Assembly: GCF_011045835.1 (NCBI RefSeq)
Contig: NZ_CP047349.1
Span: 3,348,001-3,412,000, forward strand
DNA from: Proteus terrae subsp. cibarius
GTDB taxonomy: Bacteria > Pseudomonadota > Gammaproteobacteria > Enterobacterales > Enterobacteriaceae
Direction: 5' to 3'
Length of the DNA: 64,000 nucleotides
This document shows positions 29,125-40,324 of the stretch, in pieces. How positions within the stretch are numbered: the stretch's first letter is position 1; each line of letters begins with the position of its first letter. Both the position numbers and the translations under genes were made by a program. The notes under the pieces were generated by a model. It had not been told where the DNA came from. It worked only from the letters and a program-made list of their open reading frames with translations, and did no database searches.

Positions 29125-29162
29125 GAAAAAAATAGCTGAATTATCTTTAGGTAACTCAGCTA
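29125..29162 (-). terminator. Terminator of the pirin gene
   Basis: Minus-strand stem TAGCTGAGTTA / TAATTCAGCTA (one mismatch) with an 8-nt loop, then seven T. It lies about 40 bp past the pirin stop. Confidence 0.75.
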
Positions 29163-29202
29163 AGTTTAAATACGTAATATTGATATTTTTTATAACATAA
29201 GA

Positions 29203-30099
29203 TTAAGGCATTAAAGGCGATACCAGAGGTATTCTTTCATCATTAACCACTTTACCAAAACGCTCACTGCCTGCATTCCAATCGGTGATTGCTTGTTGAA
29301 TTTCTTCTTTGCTACGACCAATAAAATTCCACCACATCAAAATTTTTTCATTTAAAGGTTCGCCACCTAAGAAAAGAATTTGAGCATTATCACTTAGAGC
29401 AATCGTTAATAATTCAGTGTGTTGTATTCCAATATAAGCAAGTTCATTCGCAGCAAAGCTTTCCCCTTCTATTGTCATTTCTCCAGTTAAGACAAAAAGC
29501 CCATATTCATATTTAGGATTTAATGATAAAGGAATGCGAGTGGCATGTTTTGCCATAATATCCATGCCAATCATGGGTAATAAACGTAATACTGGGGAAT
29601 TGTAGTTTTGATAATCACCAATTAGTAACGTGAAGTCAGCGCCATCGGCTTGCCATTTAGGGAGATCAGGATAGTGATCAAAGCGCGGTGGCATATTTCT
29701 TTTATCGTTTGGTAGCACTATCCATAATTGTGCTAGATGGACTTCTTTTTTATCACCGTGACTATCTTCTGAATGGCTAATACCGTGACCTGCTGTCATT
29801 AAATTCACTTGTTGAGGTCGAATAACTTGCTGAAAACCGAGGCTATCGCGATGCAAAATCTCCCCTTCTAACATCCAAGTAAAAGTTTGCAAGCCAATAT
29901 GGGGATGTGGAGAAATAGCTAATTTATCGACAGTGTCATTAAAAACAGTGGGGCCTAAATGGTCGAGAAAACACCAAGGTCCAACTAATCGTTGTTTTTT
30001 ATCAGGTAAAGCACGATAAGTTTCAATTCCTCCAACATCACGGGTTTTAGAGGTAATACGTAATGGGGCATTTACTGTATCAGCGTGTTGATGTTCCAT
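29203..30099 (-). CDS. Pirin family protein
   Basis: Bicupin of 298 aa. The N-terminal cupin carries the pirin metal-site segments HPHIGLQTFTWMLEGEILHRDSLG and GHGISHSE. The C-terminal pirin domain (LTGEMTIEGE...NELAYIG) follows. Pirins act as quercetinase-like dioxygenases or as redox-sensing regulators; which applies here is unknown. It is transcribed alone, divergent from nothing obvious. Confidence 0.9.
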   Translation of the reverse strand: MEHQHADTVNAPLRITSKTRDVGGIETYRALPDKKQRLVGPWCFLDHLGPTVFNDTVDKLAISPHPHIGLQTFTWMLEGEILHRDSLGFQQVIRPQQVNLMTAGHGISHSEDSHGDKKEVHLAQLWIVLPNDKRNMPPRFDHYPDLPKWQADGADFTLLIGDYQNYNSPVLRLLPMIGMDIMAKHATRIPLSLNPKYEYGLFVLTGEMTIEGESFAANELAYIGIQHTELLTIALSDNAQILFLGGEPLNEKILMWWNFIGRSKEEIQQAITDWNAGSERFGKVVNDERIPLVSPLMP

Positions 30100-30205
30100 T
30101 GTTCACCTACTTTTAATTTATTGTTAAGCCATAAAAATGCTTTATTTATTACCTAGTATAGAGACTAAACCTTTATCTATTTAATAAGCAAAATATATTA
30201 CTTAA

Positions 30206-30236
30206 GTAAAAAATAAGCCTGATAATTCAGGCTTAT
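30206..30236 (-). terminator. Terminator of the RpiB-like gene
   Basis: Minus-strand perfect 10-bp stem ATAAGCCTGA / TCAGGCTTAT with a 4-nt loop, followed by a T-run. It lies 20 bp past the stop. Confidence 0.9.
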
Positions 30237-30255
30237 AAAAGTGAATAATAATGAC

Positions 30256-30732
30256 TTAAATTTTATAAATTTTCTTTTCTATTTGTCTCATTGAATTTAA
30301 GCCAGATTGCAAATCTTCTGGTGTTGCTTCAGAAAAACCTTCTGTAAAATTTGCTGATAAATAAGCATCAACCATCATTTTAGCTTTAAACGGTGTTATT
30401 AATAATCCACCCATTGCCATCATATTACAGTTATTAATGACCTTACAAAAACGGGCGGTTGTGATACTTTCACATACACCACAATAAACATTTTTATGTT
30501 TATTCGCACTAATACTCACGCCCATTCCTGTACCACAGAACACAAAGCCAATATATTCAGGATGCTCAGAAATAATTGAACCAACTTTATCACCTACATC
30601 ACAATAGCCAATAGGCCCTGATTCAGTGAGATCTTTTATTGTGTGATTTTTTTCTAACAAATACGATTTAATCGTATTTTTAAGTTCAAATCCTGAAGGA
30701 TCAGCGCCCATAATAATCGTTCTATTTTCCAT
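30256..30732 (-). CDS. RpiB/LacAB family sugar-phosphate isomerase
   Basis: 158 aa. Family markers are the N-terminal GADPSGFELKN (usually GSDHAG in RpiB), the catalytic-cysteine segment FCGTGMGVSISANK, and C-terminal MAMGGLLITP. The His of the usual DHAG motif is replaced by Pro (ADPSG), so substrate and catalysis may differ from ribose-5-phosphate isomerase B. It is a single gene without sugar-utilisation neighbours. Confidence 0.82.
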   Translation of the reverse strand: MENRTIIMGADPSGFELKNTIKSYLLEKNHTIKDLTESGPIGYCDVGDKVGSIISEHPEYIGFVFCGTGMGVSISANKHKNVYCGVCESITTARFCKVINNCNMMAMGGLLITPFKAKMMVDAYLSANFTEGFSEATPEDLQSGLNSMRQIEKKIYKI

Positions 30733-31380
30733 ATAGCCTCCTAAATTAATTCAAGCACTACAGGCAAACATAAACCGTTGATAAAATTGAAATTAAAAAT
30801 AAAATCAAAGACTATTATTTATATTTAACCTAAATAAAGTATAGATTAAAATTCTGTTATTTGTGTTTAAGTATGAGGGATTTATAAAAAACAAGAAGAA
30901 GTAAAGAAATGGAAATTCATTCCATAAAGAAGGTAATTAACCTATAGAATATCGCTAAATTATTATTTCATAAATTGAATTAATAAAAAAACAAAAGAGA
31001 TATATCAAAGTAAATGTCTATATTGAAAGGGTTTCCCTAGTACAACTAAAATATAAAATAAAGATCAATAATATTACAGGATTAATGTTTTTATCTATAC
31101 TCTTCAATATCTCTTAAAGGAAAGTCAAAATAACTTAAATAAATATTGCTGTGGATTATCTTTACCAAAACAACCTACACACCCATTCTAAGAAAACGGT
31201 TATTTTTTACCAATTCCAATATTGAATATGGCATTCTATTTTGGCATCAGAATAATAAAAGGATAAATAAATCAGAAACAAAATAATAACACAAAAAATT
31301 AAATAATGCAGTAATACAAATCACTCAAATTTTTAGAAAGAAAACACTGCCTATTAATCAATATTTATAAATTAAAATAA
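30733..31380. other. Long AT-rich gene-free stretch
   Basis: About 650 bp with no credible reading frame, tRNA or strong hairpin. The 5' ends of the RpiB-like transcript lie at its left edge and the efp terminator at its right. It could hide a small RNA, but nothing I can see supports one. Confidence 0.5.
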
Positions 31381-31420
31381 AAAAATACCGCAGATATTTA
31401 ACATTATCTGCGGTAATTAT
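31381..31420 (-). terminator. Terminator of efp
   Basis: Minus-strand stem ACCGCAGATA / TATCTGCGGT with an 8-nt loop, followed by A and a T-run. It lies about 45 bp past the efp stop. Confidence 0.9.
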
Positions 31421-31462
31421 TTATTGTGCTTAACGCTACACTCAGTAAAATAATCTATGCGA

Positions 31463-32029
31463 TTATTTTACACGCGATACATATTCACCTGAACGAGTAT
31501 CAACTTTAATAACTTCACCGATTTGTACAAACAGTGGAACTTTAACAACAGCACCAGTGCTTAATGTTGCTGGTTTACCACCTGTACCCGCGGTGTCACC
31601 TTTCAGGCCTGGATCAGTATCAACGATTTCTAATTCAACAAAGTTTGGTGGAATAACAGCAATAGGACGATTATCCCACAGTGTTACGATACACTCAGCT
31701 TGGTCGATCAACCATTTAGCATTTTCGCCAACGGCTTTCTCGTCTGCAGCGAGTTGTTCGAATGTTTCATTGTTCATGAAATGCCAAAACTCACCGTCGT
31801 TATACAGGTAAGTTAAGTTGATATCCATGACATCTGCACCTTCTGCAGAATCGGTAGATTTAAATGTTTTTTCCAGTAATTTGTTAGAAATCAGTTTACG
31901 CAGACGCACACGAGCAAATGCCTGACCTTTACCTGGTTTAACAAATTCACATTCAGTAATGACGGCTGGCTCGCCATCTAACATGATTTTAAGACCTGAA
32001 CGAAAATCGTTGGTATTATAAGAAGCCAT
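31463..32029 (-). CDS. efp: Elongation factor P
   Basis: Relieves ribosome stalling at polyproline. 188 aa with Lys34 in the loop PGKGQAF, the site beta-lysylated by EpmA and EpmB. It is divergent from epmB, whose product makes the (R)-beta-lysine donor, with only 44 bp between them. Confidence 0.98.
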   Translation of the reverse strand: MASYNTNDFRSGLKIMLDGEPAVITECEFVKPGKGQAFARVRLRKLISNKLLEKTFKSTDSAEGADVMDINLTYLYNDGEFWHFMNNETFEQLAADEKAVGENAKWLIDQAECIVTLWDNRPIAVIPPNFVELEIVDTDPGLKGDTAGTGGKPATLSTGAVVKVPLFVQIGEVIKVDTRSGEYVSRVK

Positions 32030-32073
32030 GAATATCCTCTAACTTTTTTAATTTAAAATGGCATAGCCAAAAA

Positions 32074-33102
32074 ATGGCACACATTGTAACTCATAATCAC
32101 CCCACCAGAGAAGTCTGGTTAACACAACTCGCGCAGGCAATCAGTGATCCTGTTGAATTACTCCAACTTTTAGCATTGGAACATCACGCTGATCTCCAAA
32201 AAGGGGCTCAGGCGCGACGGCTTTTTCCGCTACGGGTTCCCCGTGAATTCGTTGCACGCATGAAAAAAGGCGATCCTAACGATCCATTACTTTTACAAGT
32301 ATTAACTGCAAATGCTGAATTTACCATAACACCGGGATTTTCTACGGATCCGTTAGATGAGCAACAAAATGCGGTGCCAGGTTTATTACATAAATATCAG
32401 AATCGTGCATTGCTTCTGGTCAAAGGTGGTTGCGCTGTCAATTGTCGCTACTGTTTTCGTCGTCATTTTCCTTATGAAGATAACAAAGGAAACAAGGCGA
32501 ATTGGCAAAAGGCAATAGAGTATATCAAAAATAACTCAAAACTCGATGAAATCATCTTCTCTGGGGGCGATCCTCTTATGGCGAAAGATGATGAGCTTGA
32601 TTGGTTAATAACACAACTAGAAGCGATCCCACATCTTAAACGTTTACGTATCCACTCTCGCTTACCTGTGGTTATTCCTGCTCGCGTCACTGATGCGCTA
32701 TGTAAACGCCTGCAACAATCACGTTTGCAAAATATCATGGTATTGCATACCAATCACGCCAATGAGATTGATGATGCATTGAGAGAAGCCTGTGCAAAGC
32801 TAAAAAATGCCAATGTCACTTTATTGAATCAAGGTGTGTTATTACGAGGGGTTAACGACAGTGCTGAAGTCCTTGCAGATTTAAGTCGCGCCTTATTTGA
32901 TGCAGGTATTATGCCTTATTACTTACATGTTCTAGATAAAGTACAAGGGGCGGCTCACTTTATGGTGCCAGACAGTGAAGCTAGAGAAATTATGAAAGGA
33001 CTGATGAGCTTAGTATCAGGTTATATGGTGCCCAAACTCACACGTGAAATCGGCGGTGAACCGAGTAAAACTTTGTTAGATCTTGGGTTACGCCAGCAAT
33101 AA
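32074..33102 (+). CDS. epmB: EF-P beta-lysylation protein EpmB (lysine 2,3-aminomutase)
   Basis: Radical-SAM, PLP-dependent enzyme converting (S)-alpha-lysine to (R)-beta-lysine for EF-P modification. 342 aa; cluster motif CAVNCRYCFRRHF near residue 120 and IIFSGGDPLM after it. Its position back-to-back with efp is the standard enterobacterial arrangement. Confidence 0.97.
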   Translation: MAHIVTHNHPTREVWLTQLAQAISDPVELLQLLALEHHADLQKGAQARRLFPLRVPREFVARMKKGDPNDPLLLQVLTANAEFTITPGFSTDPLDEQQNAVPGLLHKYQNRALLLVKGGCAVNCRYCFRRHFPYEDNKGNKANWQKAIEYIKNNSKLDEIIFSGGDPLMAKDDELDWLITQLEAIPHLKRLRIHSRLPVVIPARVTDALCKRLQQSRLQNIMVLHTNHANEIDDALREACAKLKNANVTLLNQGVLLRGVNDSAEVLADLSRALFDAGIMPYYLHVLDKVQGAAHFMVPDSEAREIMKGLMSLVSGYMVPKLTREIGGEPSKTLLDLGLRQQ

Positions 33103-33118
33103 TAAATATCACAAAAAC

Positions 33119-33167
33119 AAAAAAGCTGTAGCTCAGTTCAAACAGATGAAGTGACTACAGCTTTTTA
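33119..33167. terminator. Bidirectional terminator between epmB and yjeI
   Basis: Perfect 11-bp stem AAAAGCTGTAG / CTACAGCTTTT with an A-run on the left and T-run on the right, between convergent genes. The loop is about 23 nt. Confidence 0.85.
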
Positions 33168-33208
33168 TCTATTAGCAGACTAATAAATAGTGAATAAATT
33201 AAATGCCC

Positions 33209-33553
33209 TTACTGGCATTTATAAACTTGCCCACTCATTTTGCTATCTAATGGTGCAAAGCTATCAACAAAGCTACCTGCGCCAGTACCAACGTTAAAAA
33301 TAACGTTACCACCCATTGCGGCTGCTTTATTACGTAAGTCGTTAGCAGCACCTCGCAGTGATTGGCTTTCAGTACGGGAACCTGATAACCAGTTATTTTG
33401 AACACCTGTCACTGTTCCTAATAATTGGCATTCACTGCCTGGTTGCGTATCAGTGATTTGTACCTGTGAGCCAGCAGTGCTTAATGTGTTTGTTGCAGAA
33501 CAGCCTGCTAGTAACAACGCTGCAGCAGCTCCCAATAACAATTTAATTCGCAT
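33209..33553 (-). CDS. yjeI: YjeI-like lipoprotein (DUF4156)
   Basis: 114 aa with a lipoprotein signal peptide: MRIKLLLGAAAALLLAGC, lipobox LAGC, Cys18. A small Gly/Ser/Asn-rich domain follows (ECQLLGTVTG...NKAAAMGGNVIF), as in E. coli YjeI encoded between groEL and epmB. Function is unknown. Confidence 0.88.
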   Translation of the reverse strand: MRIKLLLGAAAALLLAGCSATNTLSTAGSQVQITDTQPGSECQLLGTVTGVQNNWLSGSRTESQSLRGAANDLRNKAAAMGGNVIFNVGTGAGSFVDSFAPLDSKMSGQVYKCQ

Positions 33554-33824
33554 GATCCCCTCATTTATTTGAGTGTCCGTTTAGTCACGACAACAATATA
33601 CCTTGTCATCCCTATTATGCGCAAAAATAAATCATCATCACTATCTCACATTAGCCAATAGCCTTAAGATATTATTTTCGCTTCAAACTTATTTTAACGT
33701 ACAAATTCGGCTTTGAGATAGACAAAGCAACAATGCCCTTATTCTACACTGCTTTTATGCTTTTAAAACGATCTGCCTTATTTTCGGTCTGTACAGTGCG
33801 AGAATGAACACACAATTAGTTCAT

Positions 33825-33864
33825 TTTTTAAAAATCTTCAGACAGCAAACCGCTATCTGAAGAT
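33825..33864 (-). terminator. Terminator of the Na+/H+ antiporter gene
   Basis: Minus-strand stem ATCTTCAGA / TCTGAAGAT with an inner TAGC/GCTG extension, followed by TTTTTAAAAAA. It lies 14 bp past the stop. The rest of the 33554-33877 gap holds the yjeI promoter region and nothing else I can name. Confidence 0.8.
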
Positions 33865-33877
33865 AATATTGGCCAAA

Positions 33878-35509
33878 TTAACTCAAATGATGATTCAACG
33901 CTTCTTCTTTTAAATCTAATTCATGGCGTAAACGATGAAAAATATGCTCGCTAATATGACGTGATTTACGTAACTGCTGTAATGTATCACGCTCTATTTT
34001 TAACGCACTACGCGACAACTGGCGTTCCATGCTAAACAAGCGTTTCAGATCAAGTGCGCCTTCTTGCACACTGTCTTCACTATCAAGACGACGACTGTAG
34101 ATTTCTAATAAATGCGAACCCGCTTCATTGCGTAGTGACATCTCATCAAGATCTTCACAAGGCTGGTTCATCAACTCATTAATATGCGCAATCGCCGCTT
34201 CGTTTAATGCCAGACGTGTACGAATTTCATCATTCTCATAAGGTAAATCTTCTGATAGCCCTTTGGTTAAAATCGGCAATGCAATAGTTGCAATTAATAA
34301 TGAACAAAGAATAACGCCCATAGCAATAAAGATAGCGAGATCACGGGTTGGGAAAGGTGAACCGTCTGTCATTAATAAAGGAAGGGTTAAGATACCTGCT
34401 AGTGTAATTGCACCTCGTACTCCTGCAGTTGCCATAATGGCCATTAAACGCAGATCATGGCGAGATAAACGTTTATCAGGAGAGCGGAATACCGTCAGTG
34501 ACATAGAGATCCACACCCATGTAAAACGCAATACGGCAAGCCCTATTGTAATAACGATGATGTAACCTACCACCGCCCAAGGATTAGTCGCACCTGCTGA
34601 TTGCGTCACTTCAGGTAACACCTTCCACATCGCAGGAAGTTGTTCACCTAATAAAATAAAAATCATCCCATTAAGTGCAACTTGAACAGTATCCCAAACC
34701 GCTTTACTTTGCATACGTGTAGCGGCTTGCATACGACCCACAATTTTTTCGTAGTGCATTGCAATACCAGCAACAACTGCGGCTAAGATCCCCGATACAT
34801 GGAAATGCTCAGCCAATAAATAAGCAATAAATGGCATCAATAAGCTTATCAAGATTTGGATAGCCGGATCTTCACCAGTACGTTTAACCAAAAACTGATT
34901 TAATCGACCAATCACGCCAGCCACAATCAAACCAATTGCTGCACCACCTAAAGCCACTAATAAAAATTGCCCTGTTGCTGATGCAATAGAGAAAGAGCCG
35001 GTTAATGCAGCCACAACAGCAAAGCTAAAGCAGACTAAACCTGTGGCGTCATTAAGCAATGATTCGCCTTCTAAAATATGCGTCATACGCGAAGGAAGTG
35101 GCGAGTTGACAGTCATTGCTGAGACTGAAACAGGGTCGGTTGGTGACAAAATTGCTGCTAATGCAAAAGCGATAGCAAGCGAAATTGAAGGAATAAGCCA
35201 ATGAATAAAAAAGCCCATACCAATCACTGTCACCACAACTAAACCAATTGCCAGCGACATAATCGGTTTAATTTCTTGGAATAACGCCTCTTTGGGAATA
35301 CGCCAACCATCTAAAAAGAGCAATGGAGGAATAAATAGGAATAAGAAAAGATGCGGATCAAAATCAACTTCAAAGCCAAAGATAGATAAACAGGCTCCGA
35401 CAGCAATTTGAATTAATGGCAAAGGAATTTTTTCTGACAGCAATCGAGAGATAAATACACTCACAATCACAGCAAAAAGAAAGATAAGCACAATGGCGAC
35501 AACAGACAT
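33878..35509 (-). CDS. CPA1-family Na+/H+ antiporter (YjcE-like)
   Basis: About 543 aa. Roughly 12 membrane spans, with the family segments FIPPLLFLDGW, LSPTDPVSVSAM, LEGESLLNDATGLVCF and GVRGAITLAG, are followed by a cytoplasmic tail of about 120 residues. The ATG at 35509 has GGGG 8 nt upstream and is preferred to an in-frame GTG three codons earlier. It probably extrudes Na+ or K+ in exchange for protons. It sits between groEL and yjeI. Confidence 0.9.
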   Translation of the reverse strand: MSVVAIVLIFLFAVIVSVFISRLLSEKIPLPLIQIAVGACLSIFGFEVDFDPHLFLFLFIPPLLFLDGWRIPKEALFQEIKPIMSLAIGLVVVTVIGMGFFIHWLIPSISLAIAFALAAILSPTDPVSVSAMTVNSPLPSRMTHILEGESLLNDATGLVCFSFAVVAALTGSFSIASATGQFLLVALGGAAIGLIVAGVIGRLNQFLVKRTGEDPAIQILISLLMPFIAYLLAEHFHVSGILAAVVAGIAMHYEKIVGRMQAATRMQSKAVWDTVQVALNGMIFILLGEQLPAMWKVLPEVTQSAGATNPWAVVGYIIVITIGLAVLRFTWVWISMSLTVFRSPDKRLSRHDLRLMAIMATAGVRGAITLAGILTLPLLMTDGSPFPTRDLAIFIAMGVILCSLLIATIALPILTKGLSEDLPYENDEIRTRLALNEAAIAHINELMNQPCEDLDEMSLRNEAGSHLLEIYSRRLDSEDSVQEGALDLKRLFSMERQLSRSALKIERDTLQQLRKSRHISEHIFHRLRHELDLKEEALNHHLS

Positions 35510-35644
35510 GGTGAACACCCCAATTTATTTAATTATTTTTTAAGCTGTGCAGTAAAAACGATCTGTTGTCTAGTTGTAAAGAAATAAGTTGTTTCTAATT
35601 ATATAAAAAATAAATTATCTGATAATTCTGAAATAAAACGATAT

Positions 35645-35675
35645 AAAAAAACCCGAGCCTAAGCTCGGGTTTTTC
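35645..35675 (-). terminator. Terminator of groESL
   Basis: Minus-strand perfect stem ACCCGAGC / GCTCGGGT with loop TTAG, flanked by A-run and T-run. It lies 25 bp past groEL. Confidence 0.93.
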
Positions 35676-35698
35676 GTGTAAAACAGTTAGCTGATGAA

Positions 35699-37372
<1,674 letters not shown>

Positions 37373-37397
37373 TTAAGAAGATCTTAAAAGAGAAAAA

Positions 37398-37691
37398 TTA
37401 TTCTTCTACAATTGCTAAAATGTCGCTTTCAGACATGATAAGCACGTCTTCGTTATCAATTTTTTCTGTTTTAACGCCATAACCGTCGTTAAAAATTACG
37501 ATATCGCCAACTTTAACATCTAGCGGTTTAACGTCGCCGTTTTCCATAATACGGCCTTGACCTACGGCTAAAATTTCGCCACGAGTAGATTTACCCGCCG
37601 CTGTGCCTGTCAGTACGATACCGCCTGCTGATTTAGCTTCGACTTCTTTACGTTTAACAATAACACGGTCATGTAATGGACGAATCTTCAT
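37398..37691 (-). CDS. groES: 10 kDa co-chaperonin GroES
   Basis: 97 aa starting [14 protein letters not shown], with the mobile loop [16 protein letters not shown]. The ATG at 37691 has GGAG upstream. A longer in-frame start near 37799 would place coding sequence over the heat-shock promoter and adds 36 residues unknown in the family, so I rejected it. Confidence 0.99.
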   Translation of the reverse strand: MKIRPLHDRVIVKRKEVEAKSAGGIVLTGTAAGKSTRGEILAVGQGRIMENGDVKPLDVKVGDIVIFNDGYGVKTEKIDNEDVLIMSESDILAIVEE

Positions 37692-37774
37692 TAATAGTGC
37701 TCCTATAAAAAAGTCCATATCAGGATTAAGGTTGATACCAGTGCCCAAGATGAACCAGTACCATGACGATACAG

Positions 37775-37800
37775 GTGGGGGCATCCGGTAAAACTTCAAG
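37775..37800 (-). promoter_or_regulatory. Sigma-32 heat-shock promoter of groESL
   Basis: Minus strand: CTTGAA -35 box, 14-bp spacer, CCCCAC -10 box, close to the consensus CTTGAA-N13-14-CCCCAT. It is about 85 bp upstream of the groES ATG. Confidence 0.9.
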
Positions 37801-37860
37801 GGGAGAAGTGTGATTTTTTTTCAAATTTTCCCCATTTCAGTTGATTATGCTTTGGGCTAA

Positions 37861-38367
37861 TTATTTTTTATCAGAAAAATGGTCGTTATCCTGATCTTCA
37901 GCCTTATTATTCAGCTGGTTACTCGGTGAATCCTCTTTACGCTGAAATTCACCTTCGAATGTTGTTCCATTCTGATTAGAAGAAAATCCACTTTGACCAT
38001 GACCTGCTGAATAAACTCGAATTCGAGAGATCAGTTTCGTCACTAATAGCGCTTGCAATGGTGGTAATAACAACAGCAAGCCCAAGAAATCCGTAAAGAA
38101 GCCTGGGATCAACAATAAAATACCCGCCAGTATCAACGAAACGCTTTTCACCATTTCTGCTGCGGGGACTTCACCTACTGCGAGTTTTTGTTGCATTGAA
38201 GCAATATTTTTTACGCCCTGATTTTTTACCAGTGAGACACCAACACAAGAAGTTAGCACCACAAGGAATAGTGTTGTAAGAACGCCAATAGAAGATGCCA
38301 CATTGACGAAAATAACAGCTTCTACGTAGATAAGAAGGCAGATAATAATTAATGGGAGCCAACGCAC
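37861..38367 (-). CDS. fxsA: FxsA family membrane protein
   Basis: 168 aa. An N-terminal membrane segment (LPLIIICLLIYVEAVIFV), further hydrophobic segments and a hydrophilic C-terminal tail rich in Asn, Asp and Ser. In E. coli, FxsA overproduction relieves F-plasmid exclusion of phage T7. It lies between groES and divergent aspA, as in E. coli. Confidence 0.93.
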   Translation of the reverse strand: MRWLPLIIICLLIYVEAVIFVNVASSIGVLTTLFLVVLTSCVGVSLVKNQGVKNIASMQQKLAVGEVPAAEMVKSVSLILAGILLLIPGFFTDFLGLLLLLPPLQALLVTKLISRIRVYSAGHGQSGFSSNQNGTTFEGEFQRKEDSPSNQLNNKAEDQDNDHFSDKK

Positions 38368-38741
38368 TTGGTTCTCCTTTTTATAAAAAAAGATTCATAT
38401 TATTAATAGAAAGGAGTGTGAACTACATCTAAGGTGATGGTTTACGAACTCGCTTTTTCTTAGTTTATCTACATAATAATGGGGAGCCTAACACTCCTTT
38501 TCAAGGGGCGTTAAAAAGAGCAGTAGAACTGTAAAATCCATGAGATAGATCACAAAAAGAAAATATTTAGACGTTATTTACTTATAAAGTGATCCAGCTT
38601 AAAGGTATTTGTTCACAACCCGAATATGATCATGCCAGTACCAAGCAAAACGGTAAGTTATATTACATTATTAACCGTTAACGATATATTTTATTAACAA
38701 GCGCATAACTAGACAGTTAAAATTTTAATAAGAAGGTTCTC
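38368..38741. promoter_or_regulatory. fxsA-aspA divergent regulatory region with CRP-like site
   Basis: CATGA-GATAGA-TCACA at 38539-38554 matches the CRP consensus TGTGA-N6-TCACA at 8 of 10 positions, about 190 bp before aspA. Catabolite control of aspA is known in E. coli. No other clear operator was seen in the 374-bp gap. Confidence 0.5.
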
Positions 38742-40166
38742 ATGTCAAATAAAACTCGTATCGAAGAAGACCTGTTAGGTAAAAGAGAAGTTCCTGCTGA
38801 TGCTTACTACGGCGTCCACACTTTACGTGCAATTGAAAACTTCTACATCAGTGATCGTACCATCAATGATGTTCCAGAATTCATCCGCGGTATGGTAATG
38901 GTGAAAAAAGCTGCTGCATTAGCAAACAAAGAACTTCACACTATTCCTCGTGAAATCGCTGATACGATTATCAAAGCCTGTGACGTAGTATTAGAAACAG
39001 GTAAACACATGGATCAATTCCCAGTTGATGTATTCCAAGGCGGTGCTGGTACTTCATTAAATATGAATACCAATGAAGTTATCGCAAACATCGGTCTGGA
39101 ATTAATGGGCCACCAAAAAGGTGAATACCAATACTTAAACCCAAATGACCACGTCAATAAGAGCCAATCAACAAACGACGCTTATCCTTGTGGTTTCCGT
39201 GTAGCGGTTTATAACTCTGTTATCAAATTAACTGAATCTATCGAACTGCTGAAAGCAGGTTTTGATAGAAAAGCGGTTGAGTTCAAAGACATCCTGAAAA
39301 TGGGTCGTACTCAATTACAAGATGCTGTACCAATGACTTTAGGTCAAGAATTCCACGCTTTCTCTGTACTGATGAAAGAAGAAATCAAAAACCTGAAACG
39401 CACTGCTGAGTTACTGTTAGAAATGAACTTAGGTGCAACAGCTATCGGTACTGGTCTGAATACAGCACCGGGTTACCAAAAACTGTCTGTTGAAAAACTA
39501 GCAGAAGTAACTGGCTTAGCTTGTGTTCCAGCAGAAGACTTAATTGAAGCAACTTCTGACTGTGGTGCTTATGTAATGGTTCACGGTGCATTAAAACGCT
39601 TAGCTGTGAAAATGTCTAAAATCTGTAATGACTTACGTTTACTGTCCTCTGGTCCTCGTGCAGGTCTGAAAGAAATCAATCTTCCAGAACTACAAGCAGG
39701 CTCTTCAATCATGCCAGCTAAAGTAAACCCAGTAATTCCAGAAGTTGTTAACCAAGCTTGCTTTAAAGTTATCGGTAATGACACATGTGTAACAATGGCA
39801 GCTGAAGCAGGTCAATTACAATTAAACGTAATGGAACCAGCAATCGGTCAAGCAATGTTCGAATCAATCTCTCTGTTAAGCAACGCTTGCCGTAACTTAG
39901 TAGAAAAATGTGTTGATGGTATCACTGCGAATAAAGAAATCTGTGAACACTTCGTATTCAATTCAATCGGTATCGTTACTTATCTGAACCCATTCATCGG
40001 TCACCATAACGGCGACATCGTTGGTAAGATTTGTGCTGAAACAGGTAAGAGTGTACGTGAAGTTGTTCTAGAACGCGGTTTATTAACCGAAGAACAACTG
40101 GATGATATCTTCTCTGTTGAGAACTTAAAAAACCCGGCTTACAAAGCAAAACGCTTCGATGATTAA
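38742..40166 (+). CDS. aspA: Aspartate ammonia-lyase
   Basis: Converts aspartate to fumarate and ammonia, feeding fumarate respiration. 474 aa; fumarase/aspartase signature [11 protein letters not shown] near residue 318; start [24 protein letters not shown] lies before the ATG. It is followed by dcuA, which exchanges the C4-dicarboxylates. Confidence 0.98.
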   Translation: MSNKTRIEEDLLGKREVPADAYYGVHTLRAIENFYISDRTINDVPEFIRGMVMVKKAAALANKELHTIPREIADTIIKACDVVLETGKHMDQFPVDVFQGGAGTSLNMNTNEVIANIGLELMGHQKGEYQYLNPNDHVNKSQSTNDAYPCGFRVAVYNSVIKLTESIELLKAGFDRKAVEFKDILKMGRTQLQDAVPMTLGQEFHAFSVLMKEEIKNLKRTAELLLEMNLGATAIGTGLNTAPGYQKLSVEKLAEVTGLACVPAEDLIEATSDCGAYVMVHGALKRLAVKMSKICNDLRLLSSGPRAGLKEINLPELQAGSSIMPAKVNPVIPEVVNQACFKVIGNDTCVTMAAEAGQLQLNVMEPAIGQAMFESISLLSNACRNLVEKCVDGITANKEICEHFVFNSIGIVTYLNPFIGHHNGDIVGKICAETGKSVREVVLERGLLTEEQLDDIFSVENLKNPAYKAKRFDD

Positions 40167-40222
40167 TAATTGTGTTTTATAACATGACACTGTTAAACAT
40201 AAGAATGAGCTCTTAAAAATAC

Positions 40223-40256
40223 AAGGCACGGACTCTTTAAGAGACGTGCCTTTTTA
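40223..40256 (+). terminator. Terminator or attenuator between aspA and dcuA
   Basis: Stem AAGGCACG / CGTGCCTT, with an inner CTCTT/AAGAG pairing, then a T-run. It lies about 55 bp past aspA, so part of dcuA transcription may be by read-through or from its own promoter. Confidence 0.85.
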
Positions 40257-40324
40257 CTTGATTGTAAAAACAAAAATTTAACTTATCTTTCTCATTTTTT
40301 TAATTATCTCAAGGAGTAAACGCT

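Noticed and set aside
30733..31380. Small RNA gene in the long gap before efp
   Set aside because: Only short stems such as AGGG/CCCT were seen, with no matching terminator and promoter pair.
37692..37799. N-terminal extension of groES
   Set aside because: It overlaps a good sigma-32 promoter, lacks family support, and the ATG at 37691 has a ribosome-binding site.
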